This document shows, one piece after another, positions 26,194 to 34,858 of a stretch of 64,000 nucleotides of DNA. The stretch covers positions 1 to 64,000 of the forward strand of contig JAEWQP010000034.1 of the NCBI GenBank assembly GCA_023399155.1, written 5' to 3'. The stretch's first letter is position 1, and each line of letters begins with the position of its first letter. The position numbers and the translations under genes were made by a program. The notes beneath the pieces are model-generated. The model did no database searches. It saw nothing but the letters and a program-made list of their open reading frames with translations, and had not been told where the DNA came from. The DNA comes from Verrucomicrobiota bacterium (GTDB lineage Bacteria; Verrucomicrobiota; Verrucomicrobiia; Opitutales; Opitutaceae).

Positions 26194-26718
26194 TCAACGC
26201 TCCTTGAGAAGTGACTCCAGGTTGAGGCCTTCGCTGAACATCGCCAGCGTGCCGTCGGTGCTGCGGGGCCACTGCTCACGCGGTCGGTCGCAATAGAGTT
26301 CGAGACCGTTTCCGTCGGGATCCTGCAAGTAGATCGCCTCGCTCACCCCGTGATCGGATGCGCCATCGATCCGGACGCCGTGTGCCAGCAGGCGGCGCAA
26401 GGCGTCCGCGAGATCCGCTCGTGTCGGATAGAGAATTGCCGCGTGATAAAGGCCCGTCGTGCCGGCCGGAGGAGGCGGACCGCCCTGGCTCTCCCACGTA
26501 TTCAGTCCGATGTGATGGTGATACCCGCCCGCTGAGAGAAACGCAGCGTCGTGGCCTAGGCGCTCGGTGAGTTCGAAGCCGAGCACGTCGCGGTAGAACG
26601 CGATCGCCCGCTCGAGATTCGCAACTTTCAAGTGGACGTGCCCGATGGAGACACCGCCCGAGATCGGACGGGAGGGCGATGCTTGTCTCGTCGGCGTAGC
26701 GAACGCAGTCGATTTCAT
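26194..26718 (-). CDS. VOC-family (glyoxalase/dioxygenase-fold) protein
   Basis: The 174-residue protein has a vicinal-oxygen-chelate fold: IGHVHLKVANLERAIAFYRD, LGFELTERLG, SAGGYHHHIGLN and the closing IYLQDPDGNGLELYCD. The metal ligands would be the His in GHVHLKV, the His in HHHIGLN and the Glu in GLELY. It resembles the N-terminal half of CatE-type catechol dioxygenase-like proteins. Substrate cannot be told from sequence. It is convergent with the antiporter gene and divergent from the hpf gene about 200 bp away. Confidence 0.9.
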   Translation of the reverse strand: MKSTAFATPTRQASPSRPISGGVSIGHVHLKVANLERAIAFYRDVLGFELTERLGHDAAFLSAGGYHHHIGLNTWESQGGPPPPAGTTGLYHAAILYPTRADLADALRRLLAHGVRIDGASDHGVSEAIYLQDPDGNGLELYCDRPREQWPRSTDGTLAMFSEGLNLESLLKER

Positions 26719-26916
26719 GCGGCGATGTTACCACCTGTTGACCGGGACATCCACTCCCGGAGCCGCAAGGCGGCCATGCGCGGATCGCATGGGTCTTTCG
26801 ATGGTTGCTCGCATGGAGGAGTCGACAGTGTCATGGGTAATGTCCTCGGATGACTGGACATGCGTGGTGCTGTTGATACATTCGCGCAGCCCGCAACGGG
26901 TTCACCTTTCTACCTC

Positions 26917-27291
26917 ATGAAAACCAACGAGACGGCACTTCCCGGGGCGAAGCTTGTGCTTCGCGGAATCAATCTGAAGTTGACCGCCGCCATGGAGGCG
27001 ACGTTCACGGAGAAGCTCGAGCGGCTCTTCCGCCACGAACCACGAATCATCAGGGTTCGCCTCGATCTTGAGGATGTCAGCGTCGGCGGCACTCGTCGTT
27101 TCGAGGCGAAAGGACATATCGAGATTGCCGGACCGGATCTGGTCGCTTCTGTCGCGTCCGACGATGCCTACAAGTCGGTCGACATGCTCGTCGATCGACT
27201 TGATCGGATGCTGCGCAAACGTATGGCCGCGCTCACGAGCCGTCGGCACGACGGCGACATCCGAGATCACACGGTGTCGCTGGCAGAGTAG
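26917..27291 (+). CDS. hpf: Ribosome hibernation promoting factor, short form (HPF/RaiA family)
   Basis: The 124-residue protein has the beta-alpha-beta-beta-beta-alpha order of HPF: LVLRGINLKLTAAMEATFTE, VRLDLEDVSVGG, RFEAKGHIEIAG, and the last helix YKSVDMLVDRLDRMLRKRM. It binds the 30S decoding area and keeps ribosomes inactive in stationary phase or stress. It lacks the C-terminal dimerisation domain of the long form. I chose ATG 26917 over an upstream start at 26860 because the homology starts a few residues in. It is the first of a run of stress-type genes on the plus strand, though an 811-bp gap follows. Confidence 0.9.
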   Translation: MKTNETALPGAKLVLRGINLKLTAAMEATFTEKLERLFRHEPRIIRVRLDLEDVSVGGTRRFEAKGHIEIAGPDLVASVASDDAYKSVDMLVDRLDRMLRKRMAALTSRRHDGDIRDHTVSLAE

Positions 27292-28102
27292 ACGGTCCTT
27301 ACTATTCCGGCGCTGACATCGAGGCCAGGGCGAGACTTCCGTCGAGCCGGTCTTGGCTCGGTTTGGTTGCGTCTTCGACTGGAACTCGTTCGATGGCGTG
27401 CGAATGGTCGCATGTTCGTCAGTCGACGAAGAAGGAACCGATTGAATCTGAAGGGGCATGCGAGGTACGCATGGATGGCATCCGGTCATCGCAGTAGCGC
27501 GACTCAATGCTGTGCGGTATCTTCTCGGCATGCACTCGACCACTTCACGCAGCCGGATCCCGATGTCATACCGATCGCCGAGACGCGAAGCGCGCGTGGT
27601 TCAAGATGCAGGGAGGCTCAAGGCGAAGGCACTTGAGCGCTGGGAGAATGAGGGTGGCAGCATTCCGAGTTACCCACGCCCCCCACGGCTTGACAAATGC
27701 AGCGAAGCGGTCGTTGTCCACGCTGACCCTTGAACGCTATGACTCCCGAAACCAAAACGATTGTGATTTGCGATGACATGTTGTGTGTCATCTGTCCGGT
27801 CGTAGCCGGTTCCGTGGCCTGAGCCCCGCGAAGCTTTTTCGCCGGACGCTCGGGCGAGGCCCGTGGAACCGGCACATTTTGGGGCTGCGCGCTAACGGGC
27901 GACTGATCTCCCGCGGTTCGGCTGGGCGCTGAGTCGTCCATTATCCGCCACATGCTGGCGGAAATTACCCCGCACGGCGGCCTTACACGGCCCGCCCTGT
28001 GTTTTTCCCCATCCTGTTTGTCCGCCGTGATGCACGGCTGCTCTGCCGCGTACGAGCGGGCCGGAGGAGTCGCACCTGAAAATCACTAGAAAGCAATCCG
28101 CC
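27292..28102. other. Long intergenic stretch with no supported gene
   Basis: I read all frames of these 811 bases. Several frames of 70-110 codons exist, but none shows a start site, a domain or codon use like the neighbours. It may be decayed coding DNA or carry the promoter of the following gene. Confidence 0.5.
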
Positions 28103-28816
28103 ATGATCATTCTTCACGTTACCGATCTCCATCTCAATGAACGCTGGTTTCGCTGGCTCGCGGAGTCCGCGCCGGTGTCCGACTTGCTGTGCATCTCGGG
28201 TGATCTTCTCGATCGCGACAGTCCCGTGCTGCATCTCGACCAGGTCGGTCTCGTCGCCGAGTGGCTGCGTGACATCAAGCGGCCGTTGTGTCTGTGCAGT
28301 GGCAACCACGATCTCGAGTGGGACGTCCAGTACGAGTGCTGGCGTCCCGCGCGCTGGTTGAGGGGACCCGTGTCGCCGCGCGTGTGGGGCGATGGCGACC
28401 GCTTCGAACTCGGCGGTCATCGCTTCCAGAGCATTTCGCGCACGACGTATCCGAAGGGTGGGGCGGCGGATTTCTGGATTACGCATACACCGCCGTCAGG
28501 TCTCGTTGTGGGGCGCGACCATCTGGGAGTAGACCACGGCGAACCTGCGCTCGCCCTGGCCGCTGCCGTTCACCGTCCGACTGCCGTGTTTTCCGGACGC
28601 GTTCATGAGCCGACCTCTTGGTTCGAGCGCCGCGGTGGTGTGATGTACCTGAATCCCGGACACACTTCTGGTGCGCGCTTCCCCAACTACATCCGGTTCG
28701 ACACGGCCACGCACGATGCGCGGCTCGTACTCGATAGTCCGATCGGCGCCCGCAGCGAAGCGGCCCGGTGGGCATGCGCCTTCGCCGAACAGGATGCTGA
28801 ACTCTCTGTCGCCTAA
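28103..28816 (+). CDS. Calcineurin-like metallophosphoesterase
   Basis: The 237-residue protein has the metal-ligand motifs in order: VTDLHL (D-x-H), CISGDLLDRD (GD), CSGNHDLEW (GNHD), WITHTPP (His) and SGRVHEP in place of the usual GHxH. The family hydrolyses phospho-mono- or diesters with two metals. It has no signal peptide, so it is cytoplasmic. The Gly-to-Ser and His-to-Arg changes in the last motif (SGRVH for GGHxH) may alter the second metal site, though the last His is kept. It lies 71 bp before the aldo/keto reductase homologue and may be cotranscribed with it. Confidence 0.9.
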   Translation: MIILHVTDLHLNERWFRWLAESAPVSDLLCISGDLLDRDSPVLHLDQVGLVAEWLRDIKRPLCLCSGNHDLEWDVQYECWRPARWLRGPVSPRVWGDGDRFELGGHRFQSISRTTYPKGGAADFWITHTPPSGLVVGRDHLGVDHGEPALALAAAVHRPTAVFSGRVHEPTSWFERRGGVMYLNPGHTSGARFPNYIRFDTATHDARLVLDSPIGARSEAARWACAFAEQDAELSVA

Positions 28817-28887
28817 AATGCACGCGGCCTCGCCGCGCGCTTCACCTATCCAATTCTTCAAACGCGGCCCTTGCGCCGTCACCACGC

Positions 28888-29880
28888 ATGAAACTCATTC
28901 CCTTCGGACGGACCGATCTTGTCATCTCGAACCTTTGCCTCGACGCCACCAACTTCGGCTGGAACACCGACAAAAGGACGTCACATGCTATCCTCGACAC
29001 TTTCTGCTCCAATGGCGGGAACTTCGTGGTAGCTGCCTCTAGCGTCAACGCCTTGGGTTCGGCCCTCTCGGAGTTGCACGTCGGTTCCTGGATAGAAGGG
29101 CGTGACATCATGCGCGAGGAACTCGTGCTGGCGACGAAGTTGACCGTGCGGCCGGAGGCCGCGCTGAACCGCAATGCGCTCGCACATTTCGTCCGTCGGT
29201 GTTGCGAGGATTCGTTGCGCCGCTTGCGCGTGGAGTATGTGGACGTGCTGCTGTTCGACTTTCGATCATCGGTGTTGCCGGTCTCGGCATTGCTTGAGGT
29301 GCTGGGCTATCTCCAAGACGAGGGGCTCGTGAATCACTTCGGTGCGTCGAGGATGCCGGCATGGCGCGTGCGGGAAGCACACCGCGTCTCAGCAGGCGAC
29401 TCGCTGCCGCGCTTGAGCGTCTTGGAGGACGACTACTCACTGGCGGCCCGCATGCCGTTCGAGACGGAACTTGCGGCCCTGTGTCGCGACACCGACGCGG
29501 TTTTCCTCGCTCGTTCGCCGTTGGCCGGCGGCTTTCTTACTGAAGCCGCGAGTCGGTCGCGAGGTTGGGTGTCCATCGGGGACCGCATGTGGCTCGGCGA
29601 TCCAGATTCAGGGTCGGCGTGGCCCGGGCGACGTGATGTGATTGAACGATTCGCGCACGCCCGTGGCACGACGATCTCGGAGACCGCGCTCGCCTGGGTT
29701 CTCGCGAATCCGGCGGTTTCGGCGGCCGTCGTCGGCGTGACGTCATCCGACGAACTCGAGCCGCTCATTGCCGCGGCCGGGGACACCATGTCCACGGAAG
29801 ACGTCGCCTTGCTTGCTGATCCGGCGGCACACAGCGCCAGCCGTCGACCTGAACGGGAACTTGAGGAGGCCGGAGCATGA
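28888..29880 (+). CDS. Aldo/keto reductase homologue lacking most catalytic residues
   Basis: The 330-residue protein follows the AKR barrel from LIPFGRTDLVISNLCLD to the NADP-site-like end ALAWVLANPAVSAAVVGVTS. The catalytic tetrad is degenerate. In the loop that normally reads D-T-A-x-x-Y this protein has VVAASSVN, so Asp and Tyr are gone. The Lys is kept (LATK). The His of LxxxH is replaced in LLFDFRSS. It is therefore unlikely to be a normal reductase and may be a binding or regulatory protein. The stop overlaps the start of the next gene by 4 bp (ATGA), implying translational coupling with an Rnk-like protein. Confidence 0.85.
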   Translation: MKLIPFGRTDLVISNLCLDATNFGWNTDKRTSHAILDTFCSNGGNFVVAASSVNALGSALSELHVGSWIEGRDIMREELVLATKLTVRPEAALNRNALAHFVRRCCEDSLRRLRVEYVDVLLFDFRSSVLPVSALLEVLGYLQDEGLVNHFGASRMPAWRVREAHRVSAGDSLPRLSVLEDDYSLAARMPFETELAALCRDTDAVFLARSPLAGGFLTEAASRSRGWVSIGDRMWLGDPDSGSAWPGRRDVIERFAHARGTTISETALAWVLANPAVSAAVVGVTSSDELEPLIAAAGDTMSTEDVALLADPAAHSASRRPERELEEAGA

Positions 29881-30293
29881 ACGCCTCGCCTATCTATCTG
29901 TCGGCGTATGACCACCACCGATTGCGGGAGATGATCGACATGGCAGAAGATCGTCCGCTCTGGAGCGACCTGAAGTCCGAACTGGAGCGGGCCGTTGTCG
30001 TGCCTACGCATGTGCGCGTGCCGACCCATGTCGTCACCGTCGGAACGCACGTGACTGTACGAGATCAGCACACCGGTGAAATTGAGGACGTCGTGCTGAC
30101 ATTTCCCGGATACACGGTGTTCGCCTTCGGAACCAAGGTGTCGGTCCTCGAACCGCTGGGCACTGCGCTCTTGGGTTGCATGCAAGGCGATATCATCTCG
30201 TTCCGCGTCGGGGACGTGGAACGAGAACTGAAGCTCATCGACGTGGTGCAATCTCCGGTGGCCAAGGCGGCAGCGGCATTGTCCGCCAACTAG
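29877..30293 (+). CDS. Rnk / GreA-C-domain-like protein
   Basis: The 138-residue protein has a short N-terminal helical part (LSAYDHHRLREMIDMAED) and a C-terminal GreA/GreB FKBP-like domain: VTVGTHVTVRDQHTGEIEDVVL and SVLEPLGTALLGCMQGD. This is the layout of Rnk, a protein that binds RNA polymerase in Gammaproteobacteria and affects nucleoside diphosphate kinase levels. It overlaps the AKR-like gene by 4 bp, so the two are made together. Its long coiled coil of GreA is absent, so cleavage stimulation is not expected. Confidence 0.85.
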   Translation: MNASPIYLSAYDHHRLREMIDMAEDRPLWSDLKSELERAVVVPTHVRVPTHVVTVGTHVTVRDQHTGEIEDVVLTFPGYTVFAFGTKVSVLEPLGTALLGCMQGDIISFRVGDVERELKLIDVVQSPVAKAAAALSAN

Positions 30294-30417
30294 ACGAAAC
30301 CTTCGCAGGCTTCGCCGTCCGCCCGCGCGTCCTCCCGCGACGTGTGATTCGTCACGCCTCTTCGCGGCGCGGGCCCGGATCAGCACCGGCCGCGCCCATC
30401 AACGAAAACATCAAGAA

Positions 30418-30888
30418 ATGAAGCATATGATTACGACTATGAATTCCATGATCTACATTCCCCATGACGACTACCGGAGGTTATCGATCCTCGCGTCGGC
30501 CATTCCGAAGAACGGAAACTCCCACGGCGTTCCGACGCTGCGCGGGGAGCTGGCGCGCGCGACGGTGGTCGCACGCGAACTCTTGCCGTCTGGTGTGGTG
30601 ACGGTGAACTCCCGAGTCCGGTTCCGCGATGTGGATACGGGCGTGGCTGAGGAATACGTGCTCACTTGGCCGGACCGCGCCGATGGCGGCGTTGAGCGGA
30701 TCTCCGTGCTCGCGCCGATCGGCACTGCTTTGCTCGGCTACCGAGAGGGTGATGAGGTCTCGTGGCCTACGCCTGGCGGCACGCGCCGTCTGCTCGTGGT
30801 CGAGGTCGATCCGATGGCGGAAGACTCATTCGGCGATCCGAAGGAGGAGGCGTTTGCGCGCCTGCTTGCCGATGTTCGCTCCACCTAA
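30418..30888 (+). CDS. Second Rnk / GreA-C-domain-like protein
   Basis: The 156-residue protein has the same layout as its neighbour 125 bp upstream: an N-terminal helical part (IPHDDYRRLSILAS) and the GreA-C/Rnk domain with VNSRVRFRDVDTG and SVLAPIGTALLGYREGDEV. The two are clearly paralogous in the core but diverged outside. They probably compete for the RNA polymerase secondary-channel region, which is an inference from Rnk and Gre proteins. The first ATG (30418) is followed by two others within 12 codons (30427, 30439), so the exact start is not certain. Confidence 0.85.
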   Translation: MKHMITTMNSMIYIPHDDYRRLSILASAIPKNGNSHGVPTLRGELARATVVARELLPSGVVTVNSRVRFRDVDTGVAEEYVLTWPDRADGGVERISVLAPIGTALLGYREGDEVSWPTPGGTRRLLVVEVDPMAEDSFGDPKEEAFARLLADVRST

Positions 30889-30902
30889 ACCCACGCACTG
30901 AC

Positions 30903-32183
30903 GTGTCTGCAGAACTGATCATCGGACCGGCGAGCCCGCCGCTCGTATTGTTCACACGACTCGCAATGGCACTGGGTGCCGGCGTATTCGTTGGGCTCGA
31001 GCGTGAGCGCCGCGGCAAGTCCGGCGCCCGGACATTCGCGCTCGTCTGCGCAATGGCGGGCGTCGGCGGTGCGCTCGGCGACGGTTACAGTTGGGCTGTG
31101 CTCAGCATCGTCGGCGTGCTCGTCGTGTTGCTGAATCTTCGACAGCTAGTCCGGCGGCAGGACATCGAGCTGACGACGTCGGCCGCGCTTTTCGTCATGG
31201 CCTTTGTCGGCATCCTGATCGGGCGCGGCTATACCTTTGTTCCGATTGCGCTGGCCGTGGTCACTGCCGCGCTGCTCGCGTGGAAGCAGTCGTTGCACGA
31301 TTTCGCGGGCGGACTCTCCGAAGGAGAGATCCGTTCCGCAATTATGCTGGCGATGCTCGCGCTGGTCATGTTCCCGCTGTTGCCGCACGAGCCGGTCGAT
31401 CGCTGGTCGCTCGTTCATCCGCGCGCGGCAGGCGTCGCAGTCATCGTCCTCGCGGCACTGGGCTGGGCGAATTACCTGTTGTGGCGGATATACGGCGCTC
31501 GCGGCATGAACCTCGCGAGCCTGCTTGGCGGACTTGTCAATAGCACTGCCGCCGTCGCGGAGCTCGCGCAGCGGACGCGCTCGCTTGGCGCGGGATTCGC
31601 GTCGTTCGCCGGACGGGGTGTCGTGCTCGCGACCATGGCGATGCTTGTGCGCAACGCCGTAGTCGCCGGCATCCTTTCGCCGCGGGTGCTCGGCGCGATG
31701 GGGCTGCCGCTCGGCGCCATGGTACTGGCGTGCGTCGTCGCGCTGTGGCGCATGGATACGCGCTGGCTGCCGGCCGAGCCTGACGAGCGCGATCCGCGCG
31801 AGGCGCTGAAGTTCGATTCACCGTTCTCGTTGCTCGCGGTGTTGCGGTTCGGCGCGATCTTTCTCGTCCTTGAAGTTGCCGGTACCATCGCGCAGCGCGC
31901 GCTGGGCGATGTCGGCTTCTACGCGGTGAGCATCGCCGGTGGATTGTTCTCCAGTTCGTCGGCGGTGGCGGCGGCCGGAACCCTCGCAGCACAGGAAGCG
32001 GTTTCGGTCGAGTCCGCCGCCGCGGGTGCGCTCCTCGCGACTCTCACGAGTGCGTGCGTCAACCTGCCGCTGGTCGCGCGGCTCGGCCGCTTTCCGCGCC
32101 TTACGCGTGGAGTGGCGATCACTGTGAGTGCGCTGGCCGTGGCGGGAATACTGGGCTGGTGCGCACAGCGCTGGCTGCTGTGA
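30903..32183 (+). CDS. MgtC/SapB-type DUF4010 integral membrane protein
   Basis: The 426-residue protein starts at GTG 30903, 14 bp after the Rnk-like gene. The first part (LAMALGAGVFVGLERERRG, TFALVCAMAGVGG) is like MgtC/SapB proteins. The second part (from about 150: SEGEIRSAIMLAMLALVMFP, SLLGGLVNSTAAVAELA) is the DUF4010 membrane domain. About ten to eleven hydrophobic segments are seen. MgtC proteins affect Mg2+ homeostasis and membrane ATPases; the function of DUF4010 fusions is not known. Its neighbours suggest a role in ion stress. Confidence 0.88.
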   Translation: MSAELIIGPASPPLVLFTRLAMALGAGVFVGLERERRGKSGARTFALVCAMAGVGGALGDGYSWAVLSIVGVLVVLLNLRQLVRRQDIELTTSAALFVMAFVGILIGRGYTFVPIALAVVTAALLAWKQSLHDFAGGLSEGEIRSAIMLAMLALVMFPLLPHEPVDRWSLVHPRAAGVAVIVLAALGWANYLLWRIYGARGMNLASLLGGLVNSTAAVAELAQRTRSLGAGFASFAGRGVVLATMAMLVRNAVVAGILSPRVLGAMGLPLGAMVLACVVALWRMDTRWLPAEPDERDPREALKFDSPFSLLAVLRFGAIFLVLEVAGTIAQRALGDVGFYAVSIAGGLFSSSSAVAAAGTLAAQEAVSVESAAAGALLATLTSACVNLPLVARLGRFPRLTRGVAITVSALAVAGILGWCAQRWLL

Positions 32184-32474
32184 CGTGCGGCATCCCCAAC
32201 ATCGAAATGTGAGAATCAGCACGATGTATCATGCATTCATTACGCCAAGCAGCGCCACCGACCGGGTGCTACGGGGCTCGACGATCGGAATGCTTCTGCG
32301 CGAACGTGGCCTCTCATCCGAGACGGTCGTCGTCGATCTCAGCGTTCAGGCACTCAGCCCGAGCGAGATCATGACTACGCCGATCCAATCGAGCGCCGTG
32401 CCGAAGGTGGCCTCGATCGTCGCTGGCAGATGTGCCGTTTGCCCGTGTTGGGCGCCATTAGGAGAAAATCACTC

Positions 32475-32999
32475 ATGAAATCTGAAAAGCGAAGAGTCCT
32501 CATTACCGGTTTCGGCATCGTCGCGCAGGCATTGCTTCCTATGTTGGAGAAGCGACTGCGCATGGAACCGAAGGAGATCACGGTGATCGACTTCGTGGAT
32601 CGCCGACGCGTTTTGCGTCCGTGGATGAAACGCGGACTGCGCTTCGTGCGTGAACGCGTGACACCGCTCAACCTTACCGGCCTGTTAGCGACGCATGTCG
32701 ACGAAGGCGGCCTGATCATCGACCTTGCGTGGAGCATTGACTGCTTCGAGATCCTCCAATGGGCGCACGATCATGGCGTCCTCTACGTCAATGCGTCGGT
32801 TGAGTCCTGGGGACCCGAGTCGTCTTCGCGCTCCGTGCTCGAGCGTTCGCTGTACGCGCGCTACGTGCGGCTCCTCGAGTTGACCGGCAACTGGCGTGAC
32901 GGCCCGACCGCGGTCATCGACCACGGCGCGAATGGGACCACTCCTCAGCGGCGGCGACGCGTTGTCAGCCTAGCTCGCTTGTATTGTCGGTCTGGGTAG
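32475..32999 (+). pseudogene. hss: Truncated homospermidine synthase gene (N-terminal third)
   Basis: The first 155 residues read like homospermidine synthase: RVLITGFGIVAQALLPML (NAD-binding Rossmann start), ITVIDFVDRRRV, GGLIIDLAWSIDCFEILQWA, VLYVNASVESWGP and IDHGANG. A complete enzyme has about 470 residues and makes sym-homospermidine from putrescine. Here homology ends after DHGAN (about 32935) and the frame stops at 32999 in foreign sequence overlapping an integrase stump on the other strand. The enzyme cannot be active. A small frame just upstream (32224-32478) overlaps the start but is not recognised. Confidence 0.88.
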
Positions 33000-33123
33000 T
33001 GGCTCCACCGGGAACAGCGGCCGCGGGCTGGGGCGCGATAGCGAAATACTCCTTCGCTTTGGCTTCGGTGACCACGCCCGCATACACGTCATGCAGGAGG
33101 GTCGGATCTCCGCGGTGTCCCAT
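32965..33123 (-). pseudogene. Tyrosine integrase C-terminal stump
   Basis: A 52-codon minus-strand frame begins MGHRGDPTLL and continues HDVYAGVVTEAKAKEYFAIA before a stop at 32965-32967. This is the end of a phage-type integrase: the GH box His, the nucleophile Tyr in DVYAGVV, and the typical ending EYFAIAP. All N-terminal parts are missing because the DNA changes to an NTPase fragment at 33121-33125. It is evidence for a former integrative element inserted into the homospermidine synthase gene. Confidence 0.8.
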
Positions 33124-33385
33124 ATTGGGATGCCAAGAAGAGGCAGGTCGAAGCTGGAACTAGTACCCAAGCACGTGAATGGACACCGTTGCTCAAGGCG
33201 CTCACGGACGAAATGAGCCGCCGCCTGGAACTCTCCGTGCCAAAGTCATTTCTCGACACGTATTCGAGCGGGTTTGTTGCCAGCCTAGTCTCGTGCGGCG
33301 TGTTGACGTTCAACGGTCGCGTTTACGGATTCGGCCACGAAAGCTTCTTTGATTACTGCTTCGCTCGCAGTGTTGCCGCTGGCAG
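33123..33385 (+). pseudogene. STAND-type NTPase fragment A (downstream part)
   Basis: From TAT TGG GAT at 33123 the frame reads YWDAKKRQVEAG, then MSRRLELSVPKSFLDTY and the winged-helix-like end GFGHESFFDYCFAR. The last motif is common in large STAND/AAA-type NTPases of the kind often found as single-gene defence proteins. It begins in the middle of a conserved block (LFDxYWDxK) and ends shortly after FAR, where fragment B begins. It lacks a start and P-loop and is surely not functional. Confidence 0.7.
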
Positions 33386-33397
33386 ATCCGCTCAGCC

Positions 33398-33925
33398 GGA
33401 TGGCCCGTTCTCGCATTCCGCCTGGATCGATTGAATCCGAGCCCGACAACCATCACGCTTGGACAACAGATTGGGTTACCTGAATCCCCAGCGCTGGTTC
33501 TTTCACGTGCATTTCCCGGGCAACCCATTGTCTTGATCATTGATCAACTCGACTTTGTTAGCGCAACGTCTGGGCGTCATCCCGACTTTTTCGACACACT
33601 GGCTGCCTTGGTGGAAGAGGTTCGGGGACTGCGGGGAACCCATGTCCTTCATTTGATCCTCGCCTGTCGTGAGTTCGACTTTGAGAACGACCATCGATTT
33701 CGTCTGCTGCTTCCGCGAAGCGAAAAGCCGGTAACGCTGAACCGACTAACGTCTGACGAAGTGGCGCATATCATTCGATCAGCCGACGGGAAACCAGAAC
33801 GGCTGAACGTGAGGCAGCTTGAAATGCTGGCACTCCCGCAGAACCTGGCGCTGTTTGTCGAATCCGGGATCGTCGGTCACGACAAACCGTCCTTCCTGAC
33901 CCAGAAGGACCTCTTCGACGCGTAT
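33398..33925 (+). pseudogene. STAND-type NTPase fragment B (upstream part)
   Basis: The frame reads GWPVLAFRLDRLNPSP, then IVLIIDQLDFVSATSG (Walker B and following), LHLILACREFDFENDHRFR and ends at LFDAY (33911-33925). In a normal protein this piece precedes fragment A. The end LFDAY and the fragment A start YWDAKK share the TAT codon and would restore LFDAYWDAKK if joined. No Walker A is seen because the 5' part is missing. The following 180 bp up to the tRNA hold no gene, only short imperfect repeats (GGCGATTTCC) at 34000-34030. Confidence 0.75.
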
Positions 33926-34107
33926 CCAATCGTCCGCTCCCGACAACAAATCAAGGACTTTGGCATACCTAACTCTCGATTAGGTGCTATTCTCGAAAAA
34001 TGGCGATTTCCGGCGATTTCCGGCGGTTTACGGAAGTTTGGCGTTTACTCAGAATTAGTATGAGTAATAGGCTCTAGTGAGCCAAGTCGCTGATAATCAG
34101 CGATAAA

Positions 34108-34197
<90 letters not shown>

Positions 34198-34329
34198 GTG
34201 GCGAAGGGACGGTATTCCGCGGAAAGCCTCCCGCGGTGCAAGTCTCGAATGGGGGCGGAATCGCGGCGCCATTTGACGGGGCGCGGGTTTCGGGCAAGGT
34301 CCCTCCTGAATTCGTTCCCTCCAAGTCAC

Positions 34330-34752
34330 ATGAAGTCTATCATCACCAGTGTCCTGCTCCTGACCGTCCTCGCGGTCCCGTTCGCCTCGGCCGAGCCGGG
34401 CAAGAAGGGCCAGAAGCCCGACCGCATCGCCCACGGCGAACGTGTGGACGTGAAGGAATACCTGGTCCCGGGCAAGACCACGATCGTCAACTTCACGAGC
34501 GCCTACTGCCCGCCCTGCCAGAGGATCTCGCCGTTGCTGGATGAACTCCACGCCCAGCGCGACGACGTGGCAGTGGTGAAGGTCGACATCAACCGGCCTG
34601 ACGTGCGGGGAATCGACTGGAAAGCGCCCGTGGTCGCGCAGTATGAGCTGCGCTCGGTCCCCAGCTTCCAAGTCTATGATGCCAAGGGCACCCTGATCGC
34701 CGAGGGCGAGGCCGCCGCGGAGATGGTCCTCGGTTGGCTGCAGGAATCCTAA
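34330..34752 (+). CDS. Secreted thioredoxin-fold protein (CPPC)
   Basis: The 140-residue protein has an N-terminal signal peptide (IITSVLLLTVLAVPFASA). The thioredoxin domain reads TTIVNFTSAYCPPCQRISPL, with the redox pair in CPPC, then VVKVDINRP and the cis-Pro loop RSVPSFQVYD. It should work in the periplasm as a thiol-disulfide exchange protein or as a cytochrome-maturation factor. I chose ATG 34330 since the signal peptide starts there. It lies just past tRNA-Ser with the opposite direction. Confidence 0.92.
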   Translation: MKSIITSVLLLTVLAVPFASAEPGKKGQKPDRIAHGERVDVKEYLVPGKTTIVNFTSAYCPPCQRISPLLDELHAQRDDVAVVKVDINRPDVRGIDWKAPVVAQYELRSVPSFQVYDAKGTLIAEGEAAAEMVLGWLQES

Positions 34753-34858
34753 CACCTTTCGCGGCATTGCCCGCATCCCGACGCGCCGGCCTCCCGAGGG
34801 CCGGCGCGTTTGATTTCGTCTCGTCAGGGACAGCAGGCCGCTGGTTCAATCCTCGCAC

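Noticed and set aside
27770..27900. AraC-like helix-turn-helix remnant
   Set aside because: A short stretch reading LSPAKLFRRTLG looked like an AraC motif, but nothing on either side supports it and stops interrupt the frame.
32224..32478. 84-codon frame just before the hss remnant
   Set aside because: No recognisable domain and it overlaps the hss start by 4 bp without a ribosome-binding site. It may be a real small gene but I cannot support it.
34000..34040. Short GGCGATTTCC repeats beside tRNA-Ser as an attachment site
   Set aside because: The repeats are imperfect and no copy of the tRNA 3' end was found at the other side of the scar, so an att site cannot be claimed.
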